A stretch of DNA of 64,000 nt from Aneurinibacillus thermoaerophilus (GTDB taxonomy: Bacteria > Bacillota > Bacilli > Aneurinibacillales > Aneurinibacillaceae). Location: NCBI RefSeq assembly GCF_900099925.1, contig NZ_FNDE01000010.1:1812-65811 (forward strand), written 5' to 3'. Within the stretch, counting starts at the first letter, position 1. Each line of letters begins with the position of its first letter. The position numbers and the translations under genes were made by a program. The notes beneath the pieces are model-generated. The model saw only the letters and a list, made by a program, of their open reading frames with translations. It searched no databases and was not told the origin of the DNA. Of this stretch, positions 35,012-43,386 are shown piece after piece.

Positions 35012-35599
35012 ATGGAAGGCGTGATTCTCGCTGGCGGGCGGAGCTCGCGGATGGGAAGGCCCAAAGAGCTGCTTCCAGTGAGCGGCGTTACGTTCATTGA
35101 GCGGACATGGAAATTGCTTGATTTAGTGGCGAATAGTTGTCTAATTGTGTCCAATCACCGGGAACGGTTGACCATGATTTCAGACAGTGTTCCTATATAT
35201 TCAGACGACATACTAGGGCAGGGACCTCTTGGCGGTATAGCGACCGCCATGCGTGTATCTAAGCACGATGTATTACTGGTGGTAGCGTGCGATATGCCCG
35301 CGCTTACTCTGGAACTGTTACGAATGTTGCGTGCGCAGTCGGACGAGTTGCGTGCCGATTTTGATATCGTTCTCCCGCTGTGGAATGGACGGGCGCATCC
35401 GTTATGTGCGCTTTACCACCGCAGGTTATATCCGCTTGTCATCAAGCTTTTGCAAAGTGGACGGCGACGTATGTTCGATGTGATACAGGCATCCAGAGTG
35501 AAACAGTGGGACGCCACGCCTTATTTTGCAGCCGATCCTTTTTATAACGTAAATACGATGGAAGAGTACAATCATTTTCGAAAGGGAGAGAGAACATGA
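35012..35599 (+). CDS. mobA: Molybdenum cofactor guanylyltransferase
   Basis: A 195-residue MobA-type nucleotidyltransferase that adds GMP to molybdopterin. The nucleotide-binding start is GVILAGGRSSRMGRPKELLP, LGQGPLGGIATAMR is the second conserved loop, and VVACDMPALTLELLRML carries the metal-binding Asp. ATG after GAAGGAGCGAG. First gene of the mobA-moeA-mobB-moaE-moaD unit, whose genes overlap or almost touch. Its stop overlaps the moeA ATG. Confidence 0.95.
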   Translation: MEGVILAGGRSSRMGRPKELLPVSGVTFIERTWKLLDLVANSCLIVSNHRERLTMISDSVPIYSDDILGQGPLGGIATAMRVSKHDVLLVVACDMPALTLELLRMLRAQSDELRADFDIVLPLWNGRAHPLCALYHRRLYPLVIKLLQSGRRRMFDVIQASRVKQWDATPYFAADPFYNVNTMEEYNHFRKGERT

Positions 35600-36849
35600 G
35601 GTTTCACCGAGAACCCATTCAGGTGGCGGAAGCCCAGCAACGTATTCTTGCATTTGCCGAAACAGGCGCCGTGGAGCTTGTTCCGTTGACGGAAAGCGAA
35701 GGCCGCAGGCTGGCGGAGCCGATTCGTGCCACTAATGATGTGCCACATTTCCCAAAATCTCCGTACGATGGGTTTGCTGTACGCTCAGAAGACACCATTG
35801 GCGCTTGCATCACCAAACCTGTTGAACTGGAAATTGTCGGAGCGATTGCCTGCGGTGATGAGCCAGCTTTTTTTGTCGGAAAAAGACAGGCCGCACGCAT
35901 TATGACCGGCGCCGCCATTCCAAAAGGAGCCGACTGTGTTATTATGTTTGAGATGACAACGGAAAACGAAGCGCCAACGAAAAAAATCGTTGGTATTAAA
36001 AAGGAAATGAAACCTGGTGAGAATGTTATTCAATTGGGAGAAGAGGCGAAAACAGGCGATTTGCTTATTGAGGCCGGCAAACGCATCGGTCCGGGAGAGA
36101 TGGCCCTACTTGCCACGTTCGGTTATGCACAGGTGCCTGTATATTGCCAGCCGAAAATTGGGATTCTGGCCACCGGCTCGGAACTTTTGCAGCCGGAGGA
36201 GCCGCTGCGCTACGGAAAAATTCGCAACAGTAATAGCTATATGACGGCAAGCCAAGTTCGTCAGGCAGGAGGCATTCCCGTATTATATGGCAACCTTGAA
36301 GATAACCCGGATAAAGCGGTAGAAACGGTGCTTTCCATTCTGGAGGAAACCGATATACTGATTACGTCCGGCGGCGTGTCAGTCGGCGATTTTGATATTA
36401 TGGTCGAAGTTTTTCAACGTTTGAAAGCAGAACTTTTGTTCAACAAAATCGCGATGCGCCCGGGCAGCGTAACGTCAGCGGTTCGCTATAAGGATAAATT
36501 CATCTTCGGGCTTTCCGGTAATCCAGGCGCTTGTTTCGTCGGATTCGAGCTGTTTGTCCGTCCGCTGTTGCAGACGATGCAAGGGAAAAAACAAGTGACT
36601 TTACCTGAAATCGAAGCGACAATGGGGCTCGATATGAAAAAGCCATCTTCGTTCACGCGGTACGTCCGCAGTTCCTGGACGGTAGAAGACGGAAAAATAG
36701 TCGTCTACCCGGTTGGTCAGGATAAATCCGGTGTCGTGACCAATATCACCGACGCGAATTGTCTGCTTCGTATCCCGCCGGGAGGAAGCGGCATAAGCAG
36801 AGGGGATAAAGCTACGATTCTATTGCTACCGTACAATGCGGGAGAATAA
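35596..36849 (+). CDS. moeA: Molybdopterin molybdotransferase
   Basis: A 417-residue MoeA that inserts molybdate into adenylylated molybdopterin. Markers are VPHFPKSPYDGFAVRSED, RIMTGAAIPKGADCVIMFE, PKIGILATGSELLQPEEPLR, ILITSGGVSVGDFDIM and FGLSGNPGACFVGFELFVRP. The C-terminal beta-barrel (domain IV) is present. ATGA overlap with mobA. Twelve bases separate it from mobB. Confidence 0.97.
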   Translation: MRFHREPIQVAEAQQRILAFAETGAVELVPLTESEGRRLAEPIRATNDVPHFPKSPYDGFAVRSEDTIGACITKPVELEIVGAIACGDEPAFFVGKRQAARIMTGAAIPKGADCVIMFEMTTENEAPTKKIVGIKKEMKPGENVIQLGEEAKTGDLLIEAGKRIGPGEMALLATFGYAQVPVYCQPKIGILATGSELLQPEEPLRYGKIRNSNSYMTASQVRQAGGIPVLYGNLEDNPDKAVETVLSILEETDILITSGGVSVGDFDIMVEVFQRLKAELLFNKIAMRPGSVTSAVRYKDKFIFGLSGNPGACFVGFELFVRPLLQTMQGKKQVTLPEIEATMGLDMKKPSSFTRYVRSSWTVEDGKIVVYPVGQDKSGVVTNITDANCLLRIPPGGSGISRGDKATILLLPYNAGE

Positions 36850-36861
36850 GGGGAGAGCATT

Positions 36862-37365
36862 ATGACGCAACACAGGCCGCACGTATTACAGGTTGTCGGT
36901 TATTCAGGCAGCGGGAAGACGACATTGCTTGTCAAACTGATCGCTAGGCTGACCGCATGTGGCTATAAAGTCGGAACTATTAAGCATGACGCCCACGATT
37001 TTGATGTGGATAAACCGGGCAAGGACACATGGCAACACAGGGAAGCGGGTGCGTGCATTGTATCCATTACCTCTGCCGCCAAAACGGCGATCATGATTCA
37101 GGAACGGCGCTCCATTGAAGAATTGCTCCCGATGTATGAAGATATGGATGTGGTGTTTATTGAGGGATATAAATGGGCCGATTATCCGAAAATCGTCGTT
37201 CTCCGGCATCCGGAACATACAGAGTTATTGGAGAATGTTACATCTGTGCTTATGGTTGCCGCCTGGGAACCCCTTCCCAACATTTCATGTCCACAGTATC
37301 ACATAAATGATGTAACCGGCCTGATGAAGGAAGTGTTACTTTATCTTGGAGGAGAAACGGATTGA
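36862..37365 (+). CDS. mobB: Molybdopterin-guanine dinucleotide biosynthesis protein B
   Basis: A 167-residue MobB GTPase, an adaptor for the guanylylation step. P-loop LQVVGYSGSGKTTLLVKLI, KVGTIKHDAHDFDVDKPGKD with the TWQHREAGA motif, and DMDVVFIEGYKWADYPKIVV. ATG after GGGGAGAGC. The stop overlaps the TTG start of moaE (ATTGA). Confidence 0.96.
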   Translation: MTQHRPHVLQVVGYSGSGKTTLLVKLIARLTACGYKVGTIKHDAHDFDVDKPGKDTWQHREAGACIVSITSAAKTAIMIQERRSIEELLPMYEDMDVVFIEGYKWADYPKIVVLRHPEHTELLENVTSVLMVAAWEPLPNISCPQYHINDVTGLMKEVLLYLGGETD

Positions 37366-37829
37366 AGCTGTTTGAAATTGTGGAAGATACGATATCTGTA
37401 GAGCAGGTCATGCGCAAAGTGATTCATCCGAACTGCGGTGCCGTTAATTTATTCGTCGGTACCGTGCGTGAACTAACGAAAGGTAAAAAAACACTGTATC
37501 TTGAATATGCTGCTTACAAAGAAATGGCGGAGAAACAACTGGAACGAATCGGCCGCGAAATTCAGGAGAAGTGCCCGGAGGCCCGCGTCGCTATTACCCA
37601 TCGCATCGGGCGGCTCGACATTAGCGATATCGCTGTCACCATTGCAGTTGCGACTCCGCACCGAGCGGATTCTTACGAATATTCTCGTTACGCCATCGAA
37701 CGAATGAAAGAAATCGTCCCGATTTGGAAAAAAGAGCATTGGGAAGATGGGGAAGAATGGATTGGTGATCAAAAAGAAATCACACCATACCCGACCGGAA
37801 AACCGGAGATTGGAGGAAAAGACGCTTGA
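37362..37829 (+). CDS. moaE: Molybdopterin synthase catalytic subunit
   Basis: A 155-residue MoaE, which with MoaD converts cyclic pyranopterin monophosphate to molybdopterin. The conserved block PHRADSYEYSRYAIERMKEI and the lysine-rich active site PIWKKEHWEDGEEWIGDQ are intact. TTG start overlapping the mobB stop, with GGAGGAG upstream; it in turn overlaps the moaD start. moaA and moaC are not in the window. Confidence 0.96.
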   Translation: MKLFEIVEDTISVEQVMRKVIHPNCGAVNLFVGTVRELTKGKKTLYLEYAAYKEMAEKQLERIGREIQEKCPEARVAITHRIGRLDISDIAVTIAVATPHRADSYEYSRYAIERMKEIVPIWKKEHWEDGEEWIGDQKEITPYPTGKPEIGGKDA

Positions 37830-38068
37830 TTACGATCAAACTTTTTGCAGCCATGGCGGAAGAGGCAGGCAAAGAAACGATCGAAATGACGTGGCAGGAA
37901 GGAATGACCACGGAAGACGTGAAAAGGTGGCTTGCCGAACAATATCCGTCGCTTGCCTCCCGGATTCCAGCCGCAATGGTCGCGGTGAATCAGGAATTTG
38001 CCGCCTTTGCGAACCCGTTGCAAGACGGCGACGAAGTAGCATTCATTCCACCCGTTAGCGGTGGCTGA
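37826..38068 (+). CDS. moaD: Molybdopterin synthase sulfur carrier subunit
   Basis: An 80-residue ubiquitin-like MoaD. It ends in the required di-glycine (VAFIPPVSGG) that carries the thiocarboxylate. IKLFAAMAEEAGKETIEM is the first strand pair and AAMVAVNQEFAAF the central one. TTG start at 37826 overlapping moaE, preceded by GGAGGAAA. Last gene of the cofactor operon. Confidence 0.96.
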   Translation: MITIKLFAAMAEEAGKETIEMTWQEGMTTEDVKRWLAEQYPSLASRIPAAMVAVNQEFAAFANPLQDGDEVAFIPPVSGG

Positions 38069-38297
38069 TTCTACATGATAAGAAGCACTCGCGGGTGTTG
38101 CTGTTCGCTCTTTTTCCTCAAAAAAGCCAAACGGCCGCTTTGTGGCTCTTCAGTCGAATCGGCAAAACATCTAGGTACTTTGAGGAAGGAGACCATTGTT
38201 GATCTTTCTCCGTCCCACACGCTCCACATGGAAAAAGCAATGTTTGAAACACACCTCGCGAGTGTTTCCTCGTTTGCTCGACGGGGGTGCTTCATCG

Positions 38298-38693
38298 CTA
38301 TTCTGTTCCGCCCTGTTCTTTTTTGTACTGTTCCAATCCTTTCTTAAACACTTCAAGCAGAGCTTCATGCTGCGTTTTACTTTTGACATAGCTTCGAATC
38401 GCGTTAATCTCTTTTACCAATTCGGCATCCAAATGAAGGTTTACTGTTTTTCCCTTTTCTCCGTCTACAAGTTCGAATTCTTCGCCGCGCGGATGAAGCA
38501 AGCCTTTTATTTTTATGTTAGGGAGGGGAAACTTTTTGCAGGGAATCAGCAGTTTGTTCCCTTCAATAATAATGGTACTGTTATCTTCGCTGAAATAAAG
38601 ATTAAAATTTTCTACATTGTATTTGTTCTTATCTCGAAATTTTCTTGCAACCAAAATATTTTCATTTGTATTTTTCATTTCAATTTTGACCAT
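38298..38693 (-). CDS. Hypothetical protein with a ribbon-helix-helix-like C terminus
   Basis: About 131 residues from ATG 38693, which overlaps the stop of the upstream gene (a longer frame begins at 38705). The first 80 residues are strand-rich and unknown. The C-terminal 45 (KTVNLHLDAELVKEINAIRS, then YVKSKTQHEALLEVFKKGLE) follow a ribbon-helix-helix pattern. With the HTH-type remnant upstream it may form a small regulatory or plasmid-type pair (inference). It was probably cotranscribed with that gene before the IS insertion. Confidence 0.55.
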   Translation of the reverse strand: MVKIEMKNTNENILVARKFRDKNKYNVENFNLYFSEDNSTIIIEGNKLLIPCKKFPLPNIKIKGLLHPRGEEFELVDGEKGKTVNLHLDAELVKEINAIRSYVKSKTQHEALLEVFKKGLEQYKKEQGGTE

Positions 38694-39024
38694 GTTCTTG
38701 TACACCTGCCAGTGCTTTTTCGTCTATATCCTGCAATACCGTGTAATCTTCTAACTGGATTTTATATAAGAAGCGGCCCTCGCTCATTCGCACATCTGTT
38801 ACAACTGCGTACAGCATTTCGTCTCCGTCAGTATACATTACTTCGTCCAATATATCATAGAGAGGAGCGATATATCTTTTTTCATACAAAAAAGAAAAAA
38901 CGATGGACACGGAGTAGAGGTTGCGTTTTTTTTCCCTGCTTCAGCTTTAGTGCCCAAAACCGTTCACGTTCGTCAATCACTTCTTCGAGATAGCCTTCGT
39001 CGGTCCAACGCTTGATGGTTGACA
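38680..39024 (-). pseudogene. HTH-type (MerR-like) protein remnant, frameshifted and cut by the IS
   Basis: From ATG 39024 the frame reads MSTIKRWTDEGYLEEVIDER and continues ERFWALKLKQGKK. This is the recognition part of a MerR/excisionase-like helix-turn-helix. It then loses frame in a run of eight A (plus-strand T-run 38926-38933) and resumes as SVSIVFSFLYEKRYIAPLYD to VQEHGQN at 38680. The usual preceding helix is absent because the IS110 gene ends only three bases upstream of the ATG. Confidence 0.6.
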
Positions 39025-39027
39025 TAT

Positions 39028-40243
39028 TTAGCGTTTTTCCCGAGCGATTTGTTTACGTACAAGCACAAATATGATACGAAGTAAACGACAACATAAGGCA
39101 ATCAACGATTGTTGCTTGCGTAATGGATTTTCCTGGCGTGTCGTATAGTAGGTATGCAGTGCTTGAAAAGCTGGATTTACGAGCACCATTGGTCGAATGA
39201 CTCGATAGAGTAAAGTACGAAGCCGAGGACGTCCTCGCTTAGTAATCTGTGTTTTTCCACGATATTTTCCAGAACGATTTTCTTTTAAACTCAATCTGGA
39301 TAATTTTTGAAGTTGTCGAGGATGCCGGTATCGCGACAAATCTCCAACTTCGGCAAAAAAACCCGCCACGGTGGTTATTCCCATTCCAGGGATTGTTAGA
39401 ATCTCTTGAACCCCTGGGATATGAGCCAGTAGCTCTTCGCTCTCTTTCATAACTTGATTAAGTAATTGTTCCTTTAGTTCATAGCTCATGAGCAATGTTT
39501 TTAGTTCCAATTGAGCCATTTTGGCACCTTCATGCAAGCCAATAGAATGCCTAGCTTGTTCCACAAGTTCAACGGCCCGTACGGGCCGTAATCCTCTCTT
39601 CATCTTATTCTGCCATACAGACAGAATGACGGAAGAGCCTGCTTCGATGATATCTTGAGGCAAAGGAAAGTGTTTAAGCGTTTCTAAAGCTGCTTTGTCT
39701 TCCCAGCTTGCAAATACCTCCAGAAACTCTGGAAAGTAGCGATCTAACCAGTTATGAATGTTTCCTTGAATACGCTGAATCTCGCAAGAGATATCGTCTC
39801 TTATTTTCACAGCTTCCCGCAACTCGGCGTATACACCATTCGGGAAATAAGGTACAGAGTATCGCCCATCTTTCACGAGTTGTGCAATCACACGCGCATC
39901 CTTCGGATCGTTCTTTGTTGGCGAATTATCATCTAATTCTTTTGACTTTTTTACATGCATAGGATTAACAACGACGATCGAAATCTTACGATTTCGTAAA
40001 AAAGCAGCTAGTGTTAACCAATAATGCCCAGTAGGTTCTAAACCGACAATAACTTCTGTCTTTTGATGTTCTGTCATCAAACTTTGTATCCAATAATAGA
40101 AGGATTCGAAGCCACGGCGTGTACTTGAAAAAGAAATTGAGCATGTATTCTGCTGCCTAAAGAACAAACTCTCTTTTGAGTAGCCTCGTTGGTATGGTAA
40201 AAATCGCTACTATTTCCACTGTCAGTTGTGCGTACTTATTCAT
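39028..40243 (-). mobile_element. IS110-family transposase, 5'-damaged
   Basis: From FSSTRRGFESFYYWIQSL to the C terminus this is a typical IS110 transposase: VIVGLEPTGHYWLTLAAFLR (second acidic residue of DEDD), VNPMHVKKSKELDD, SPTKNDPKDARVIAQLVKDG (DAR), then the Tnp20 domain LTIPGMGITTVAGFFAEVGD and the GRPRLRTLLYRVIRPMV box. The N-terminal V-G-I-D-I-A-K strand with the first Asp is missing. An ATG at 40243 opens MNKYAQLTVEIVAIF but stops at about 40160, so bases were deleted near the start. Probably inactive. Element ends were not identified. Confidence 0.9.
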
Positions 40244-40443
40244 AATATTGAATTTTTATGTTAGTTTTGCAATATCATCTATAAATAAAAAAGTACAAAT
40301 TCATTTTTTATTGCTTTATGTTTGATTATATATACTTAATAAACTTTAATCAACGAAATATTATAAAAATTATTTATATTAATAATTTTTTGTCATTAAA
40401 CAAATCGTAAAACTAGCTCCTGTAAACATTTGTTCATTTTGAT
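40244..40443. other. AT-rich gap upstream of the IS110 transposase
   Basis: About 200 bp of very AT-rich DNA on the 5' side of the transposase gene. In IS110 elements this non-coding flank can encode the bridge RNA. I see no convincing stem set here and cannot place the element end. Confidence 0.4.
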
Positions 40444-40617
40444 GAATGCGGAATTTACAGCGGGATTTTTATTTCGACTGAATCAGCGGTCGTAGCTGTG
40501 TTTTACAGTTTTTTTGTTGGAATTGTGATTTACAAGACAATCAAATGGGGAAATATCCCTGAAATTTTATTGAACTCGGCTTTGTTTCGCTCACATTTCA
40601 TTTATAATAAAAGATGA
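40444..40617 (+). pseudogene. C-terminal remnant of a TRAP transporter large permease (DctM)
   Basis: The frame reads CGIYSGIFISTESAVVAVFY, then SFFVGIVIYKTIKWGNIPEI and LLNSALF, ending TGA at 40615-40617. The G-I-F-x-x-T-E-x-A-x-V-A-V motif is typical of DctM/TRAP-T large subunits. No start and no other TRAP genes, so this is debris beside the IS. Confidence 0.65.
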
Positions 40618-40656
40618 GAAAACTAGATGATTACATAGAAAAGGATCGTTGTATTT

Positions 40657-42561
40657 ATGAACATCTTGACGGCAGAAAATCTTTCTAAATCGTATGGCAT
40701 AAAAACGCTGTTTGAAAACATTTCCTTCGGTATTCAGGAAAGGGAGCGAATCGGTCTGATTGGTGTGAATGGCACAGGCAAATCGACGTTGCTGAAAGTA
40801 TTGGCCGGCATCATTCCACCTGATACCGGAACGATCACTATCGGAAATCGCATACGCGTCGAATATCTTCCGCAGAATCCAGCATTTGAAGAAGAAGGAA
40901 CGGTACTGGATCAAGTTTTTCTGGGCGATTCTCCGTTGATCCAACTGGTTAAAGAATATGAACAGACGATAGAGCAATTAGCTCGACATCCGGAAAATGA
41001 AAAGCTCCAGCAGAAGCTGGCTAGCCTTAACGAGCAAATGGATCGCGCTGGTGCCTGGGATTTGGAAACGAACGCCAAAACAATTTTAACGCGTCTTGGC
41101 ATCGATAACTTTTCTGCGGAAACCCGCTTGCTTTCCGGGGGGCAGCGCAAGCGGGTGGCGATGGCGCGCGCCCTGATTAATCCGGCTGATTTGTTGATTT
41201 TGGATGAGCCGACCAACCATCTCGATAACGAGACGATAGAATGGCTGGAAAGTTATCTGTCGCGTTTCAAAGGGGCGCTGCTTTTGATCACGCATGATAG
41301 ATATTTTCTTGATCGTGTTGTCCATCGTATTATTGAACTTGATAGAGGGAAGCTGTACTCATATGCCGGAAATTATGGTTATTTTCTGGAACAAAAAGCG
41401 GCGCGCGAAGAGCGTGAGGCGGCGATGGAAGCGACCCGGCAGAATATTTTGCGCCGCGAGCTTGCCTGGCTCAGGCGCGGGGCGAAGGCGCGTACAACGA
41501 AGCAGAAAGCCCGTATCGACCGCATCCGTGAACTACAGGAAAACAAGCCACAGGAACGAAGCAAAACGCTACAAATTGAGCTAAAAACGCAGCGACTTGG
41601 CAAAAAAATCATCGAGCTTGATCATGTTTCGATATCATTTGACGGAAAAACGCTCATCCGCGATTTCAGCTACATCGCTGTCCCTGGCGACCGTGTCGGT
41701 ATCGTCGGGCCGAACGGGAGCGGCAAAACAACTTTATTGCAAATCATTGCTGGTCGTCTCGAACCGACGGAAGGGACGGCGGTGCTGGGACCGACTGTAC
41801 GGCTTGGTTATTACGGACAGGAAAATACAGAAATGGACGAAACGCAGCGTGTTATTGATTATATTAAAGAAGCCGGGCATATCATTCATCTTGCGGACGG
41901 CAAAACACTTTCGGCAGGCCAACTTTTGGAACGCTTCTTGTTTCCATCCGATATGCATGGGACGCCGCTTGGCAGGTTATCCGGCGGGGAAAAGCGCCGC
42001 TTGTATTTGCTTCGTGTCTTAATGGGTGAGCCGAACGTTTTGCTATTGGACGAACCCACGAATGATCTGGATATCCAGACGCTTTCCATTCTGGAAGACT
42101 ATCTCGAAACGTTCCCTGGTGCTGTTATTACCGTGTCACACGATCGGTATTTTCTCGATCGTATGGCGGACCGCCTATTTGCATTTGAAGGTGATGGCGT
42201 AATTCGGGAGTATATCGGCAATTATAGCGAATATTTGGAAGTAAAGAAACGGGAAGAGCAAAAAGCGACTGAAGTCGTAAAAGGGAAGAAGGAGCTTGCT
42301 CTCCGTGAGAAAAAAGACAAGCCGCGCCGCCTGTCATACAAAGAAAAACGGGAGTTTGAAACGATTGAGCAAGAGATTAGCGAACTGGAGCGGCGCAGCC
42401 AGGAGCTTGAAGAGGAAATGGCGCTGGCCGCTACCGACTATGGCAAATTGCAGGAATTGACCGCCGCAAAAGAAAAGATCGACGCCGAGCTGGAAGCAAA
42501 AGTGGAGCGCTGGGCGGAATTAAGTTTGCTTGTGGAAGAAATAGAGGCGCAGAAAAATTGA
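40657..42561 (+). CDS. ABC-F ATPase, Uup/YfmR type
   Basis: A 634-residue soluble protein with two ABC domains and no membrane part. Walker A sites are IGVNGTGKSTLLK (about 35-47) and VGPNGSGKTTLLQ. Signatures are LLSGGQRKRVAMAR and LSGGEKRRLYLLR, and Walker B are LLILDEPTNHLD and LLLDEPTNDLD. The inter-domain linker is charged (EREAAMEATRQNILRRELAW), and the last ~90 residues form a coiled coil, as in Uup/YfmR. Such proteins act on the ribosome E site (translation of hard sequences). ATG at 40657 after a weak GAAAAGGA. Not an obvious resistance ABC-F. Confidence 0.94.
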   Translation: MNILTAENLSKSYGIKTLFENISFGIQERERIGLIGVNGTGKSTLLKVLAGIIPPDTGTITIGNRIRVEYLPQNPAFEEEGTVLDQVFLGDSPLIQLVKEYEQTIEQLARHPENEKLQQKLASLNEQMDRAGAWDLETNAKTILTRLGIDNFSAETRLLSGGQRKRVAMARALINPADLLILDEPTNHLDNETIEWLESYLSRFKGALLLITHDRYFLDRVVHRIIELDRGKLYSYAGNYGYFLEQKAAREEREAAMEATRQNILRRELAWLRRGAKARTTKQKARIDRIRELQENKPQERSKTLQIELKTQRLGKKIIELDHVSISFDGKTLIRDFSYIAVPGDRVGIVGPNGSGKTTLLQIIAGRLEPTEGTAVLGPTVRLGYYGQENTEMDETQRVIDYIKEAGHIIHLADGKTLSAGQLLERFLFPSDMHGTPLGRLSGGEKRRLYLLRVLMGEPNVLLLDEPTNDLDIQTLSILEDYLETFPGAVITVSHDRYFLDRMADRLFAFEGDGVIREYIGNYSEYLEVKKREEQKATEVVKGKKELALREKKDKPRRLSYKEKREFETIEQEISELERRSQELEEEMALAATDYGKLQELTAAKEKIDAELEAKVERWAELSLLVEEIEAQKN

Positions 42562-42752
42562 AATGCGGTTTTGCGCTCAAACGCAAGCAGTGATATGATA
42601 TATATATACATTTGACTTGATGTTTCGACATTGTCGGGTGTCTTTTTTATTTCTCTCGATCCCATGAAAAAATGTCGATATATCGAGTTGTATTGATATA
42701 GATAACGCTTTGTGTGATAGGATAGATGTTAATAAATGTAAAGGAGGAAGCT

Positions 42753-42938
42753 ATGGCCAAAAAATCAATGATCGCAAAATCCAAGCGGAAGCCGAAATTC
42801 AAAGTTCGCGCATATACCCGCTGCGAGCGGTGCGGTCGTCCGCATTCCGTATACCGCAAATTTAAGTTGTGCCGAATTTGCATCCGGGAACTGGCTTACC
42901 AGGGGCAGTTGCCTGGCGTGAAAAAAGCAAGCTGGTAA
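42753..42938 (+). CDS. rpsN: 30S ribosomal protein S14, zinc type, outside the spc operon
   Basis: A 61-residue type Z S14 with both zinc pairs ([11 protein letters not shown] and [11 protein letters not shown]) and the basic start [23 protein letters not shown] after AAAGGAGGAAGCT. It stands alone between an ABC-F gene and a small minus-strand gene, not beside rplE/rpsH, so it is either a second copy or a relocated gene. No Zur-type palindrome was seen upstream. Terminator right after. Confidence 0.95.
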   Translation: MAKKSMIAKSKRKPKFKVRAYTRCERCGRPHSVYRKFKLCRICIRELAYQGQLPGVKKASW

Positions 42939-42957
42939 TGTGGATGCTTGAGAACAG

Positions 42958-42984
42958 ACCCGAAGTCGATATAGGCTTCGGGTT
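42958..42984. terminator. Terminator after rpsN
   Basis: ACCCGAAG (42958-42965) and CTTCGGGT (42976-42983) form a perfect 8-bp stem followed by TT; short U-tract. Confidence 0.8.
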
Positions 42985-42991
42985 TCATACG

Positions 42992-43150
42992 TTATCCATT
43001 TTTCTTATTGTTTTCTTCTTCTAGCTCCTGTACGTATCCGATAGTCTGGAGAACAGCGCCAATCGTAGCCAGCACCTGTCCGATCAGTTGTAAATTTTGG
43101 GGCGAGAAAATTTCTTCGCCTTTTTTCTGTTTGCCCTTTTTTCGTTTCAT
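42992..43150 (-). CDS. Small protein (52 aa), unknown
   Basis: On the minus strand an ATG at 43148-43150 opens a 52-residue frame. It has a very basic start (MKRKKGKQKKGEE), a hydrophobic middle (LQLIGQVLATIGAVLQTIGY) and an acidic end (VQELEEENNKKNG). This three-part design is coherent and unlike random translation, and an AGGTGA lies upstream. It could be a small membrane-associated or spore protein. I know no family. It shares the short gap with rpsN, converging on it. Confidence 0.6.
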   Translation of the reverse strand: MKRKKGKQKKGEEIFSPQNLQLIGQVLATIGAVLQTIGYVQELEEENNKKNG

Positions 43151-43386
43151 TATAAAGGTCACCTGCTCGTATTCAGGTTTTGCGTCAGAATTCTTTTCTT
43201 TTCACAAGGTATGTAACAAATGAACATATCGTACCTATCGCTCCAACAATCGCACGAATTCTTCATCTTTCATTCATAGATGATAAAGTGATTGATGGGC
43301 CGCTTTTACATAAGAAATTATGAAGGAATTTCGCAAATTTTGTCGAAAAAAATACTGAATAGAAAGAAAAAACAGGAGGTTATAGA

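Noticed and set aside
38069-38297. Repeated CTCGCGxGTGTT-like words downstream of moaD suggesting a CRISPR or repeat
   Set aside because: Only two imperfect copies, in no regular array; probably terminator-type structure.
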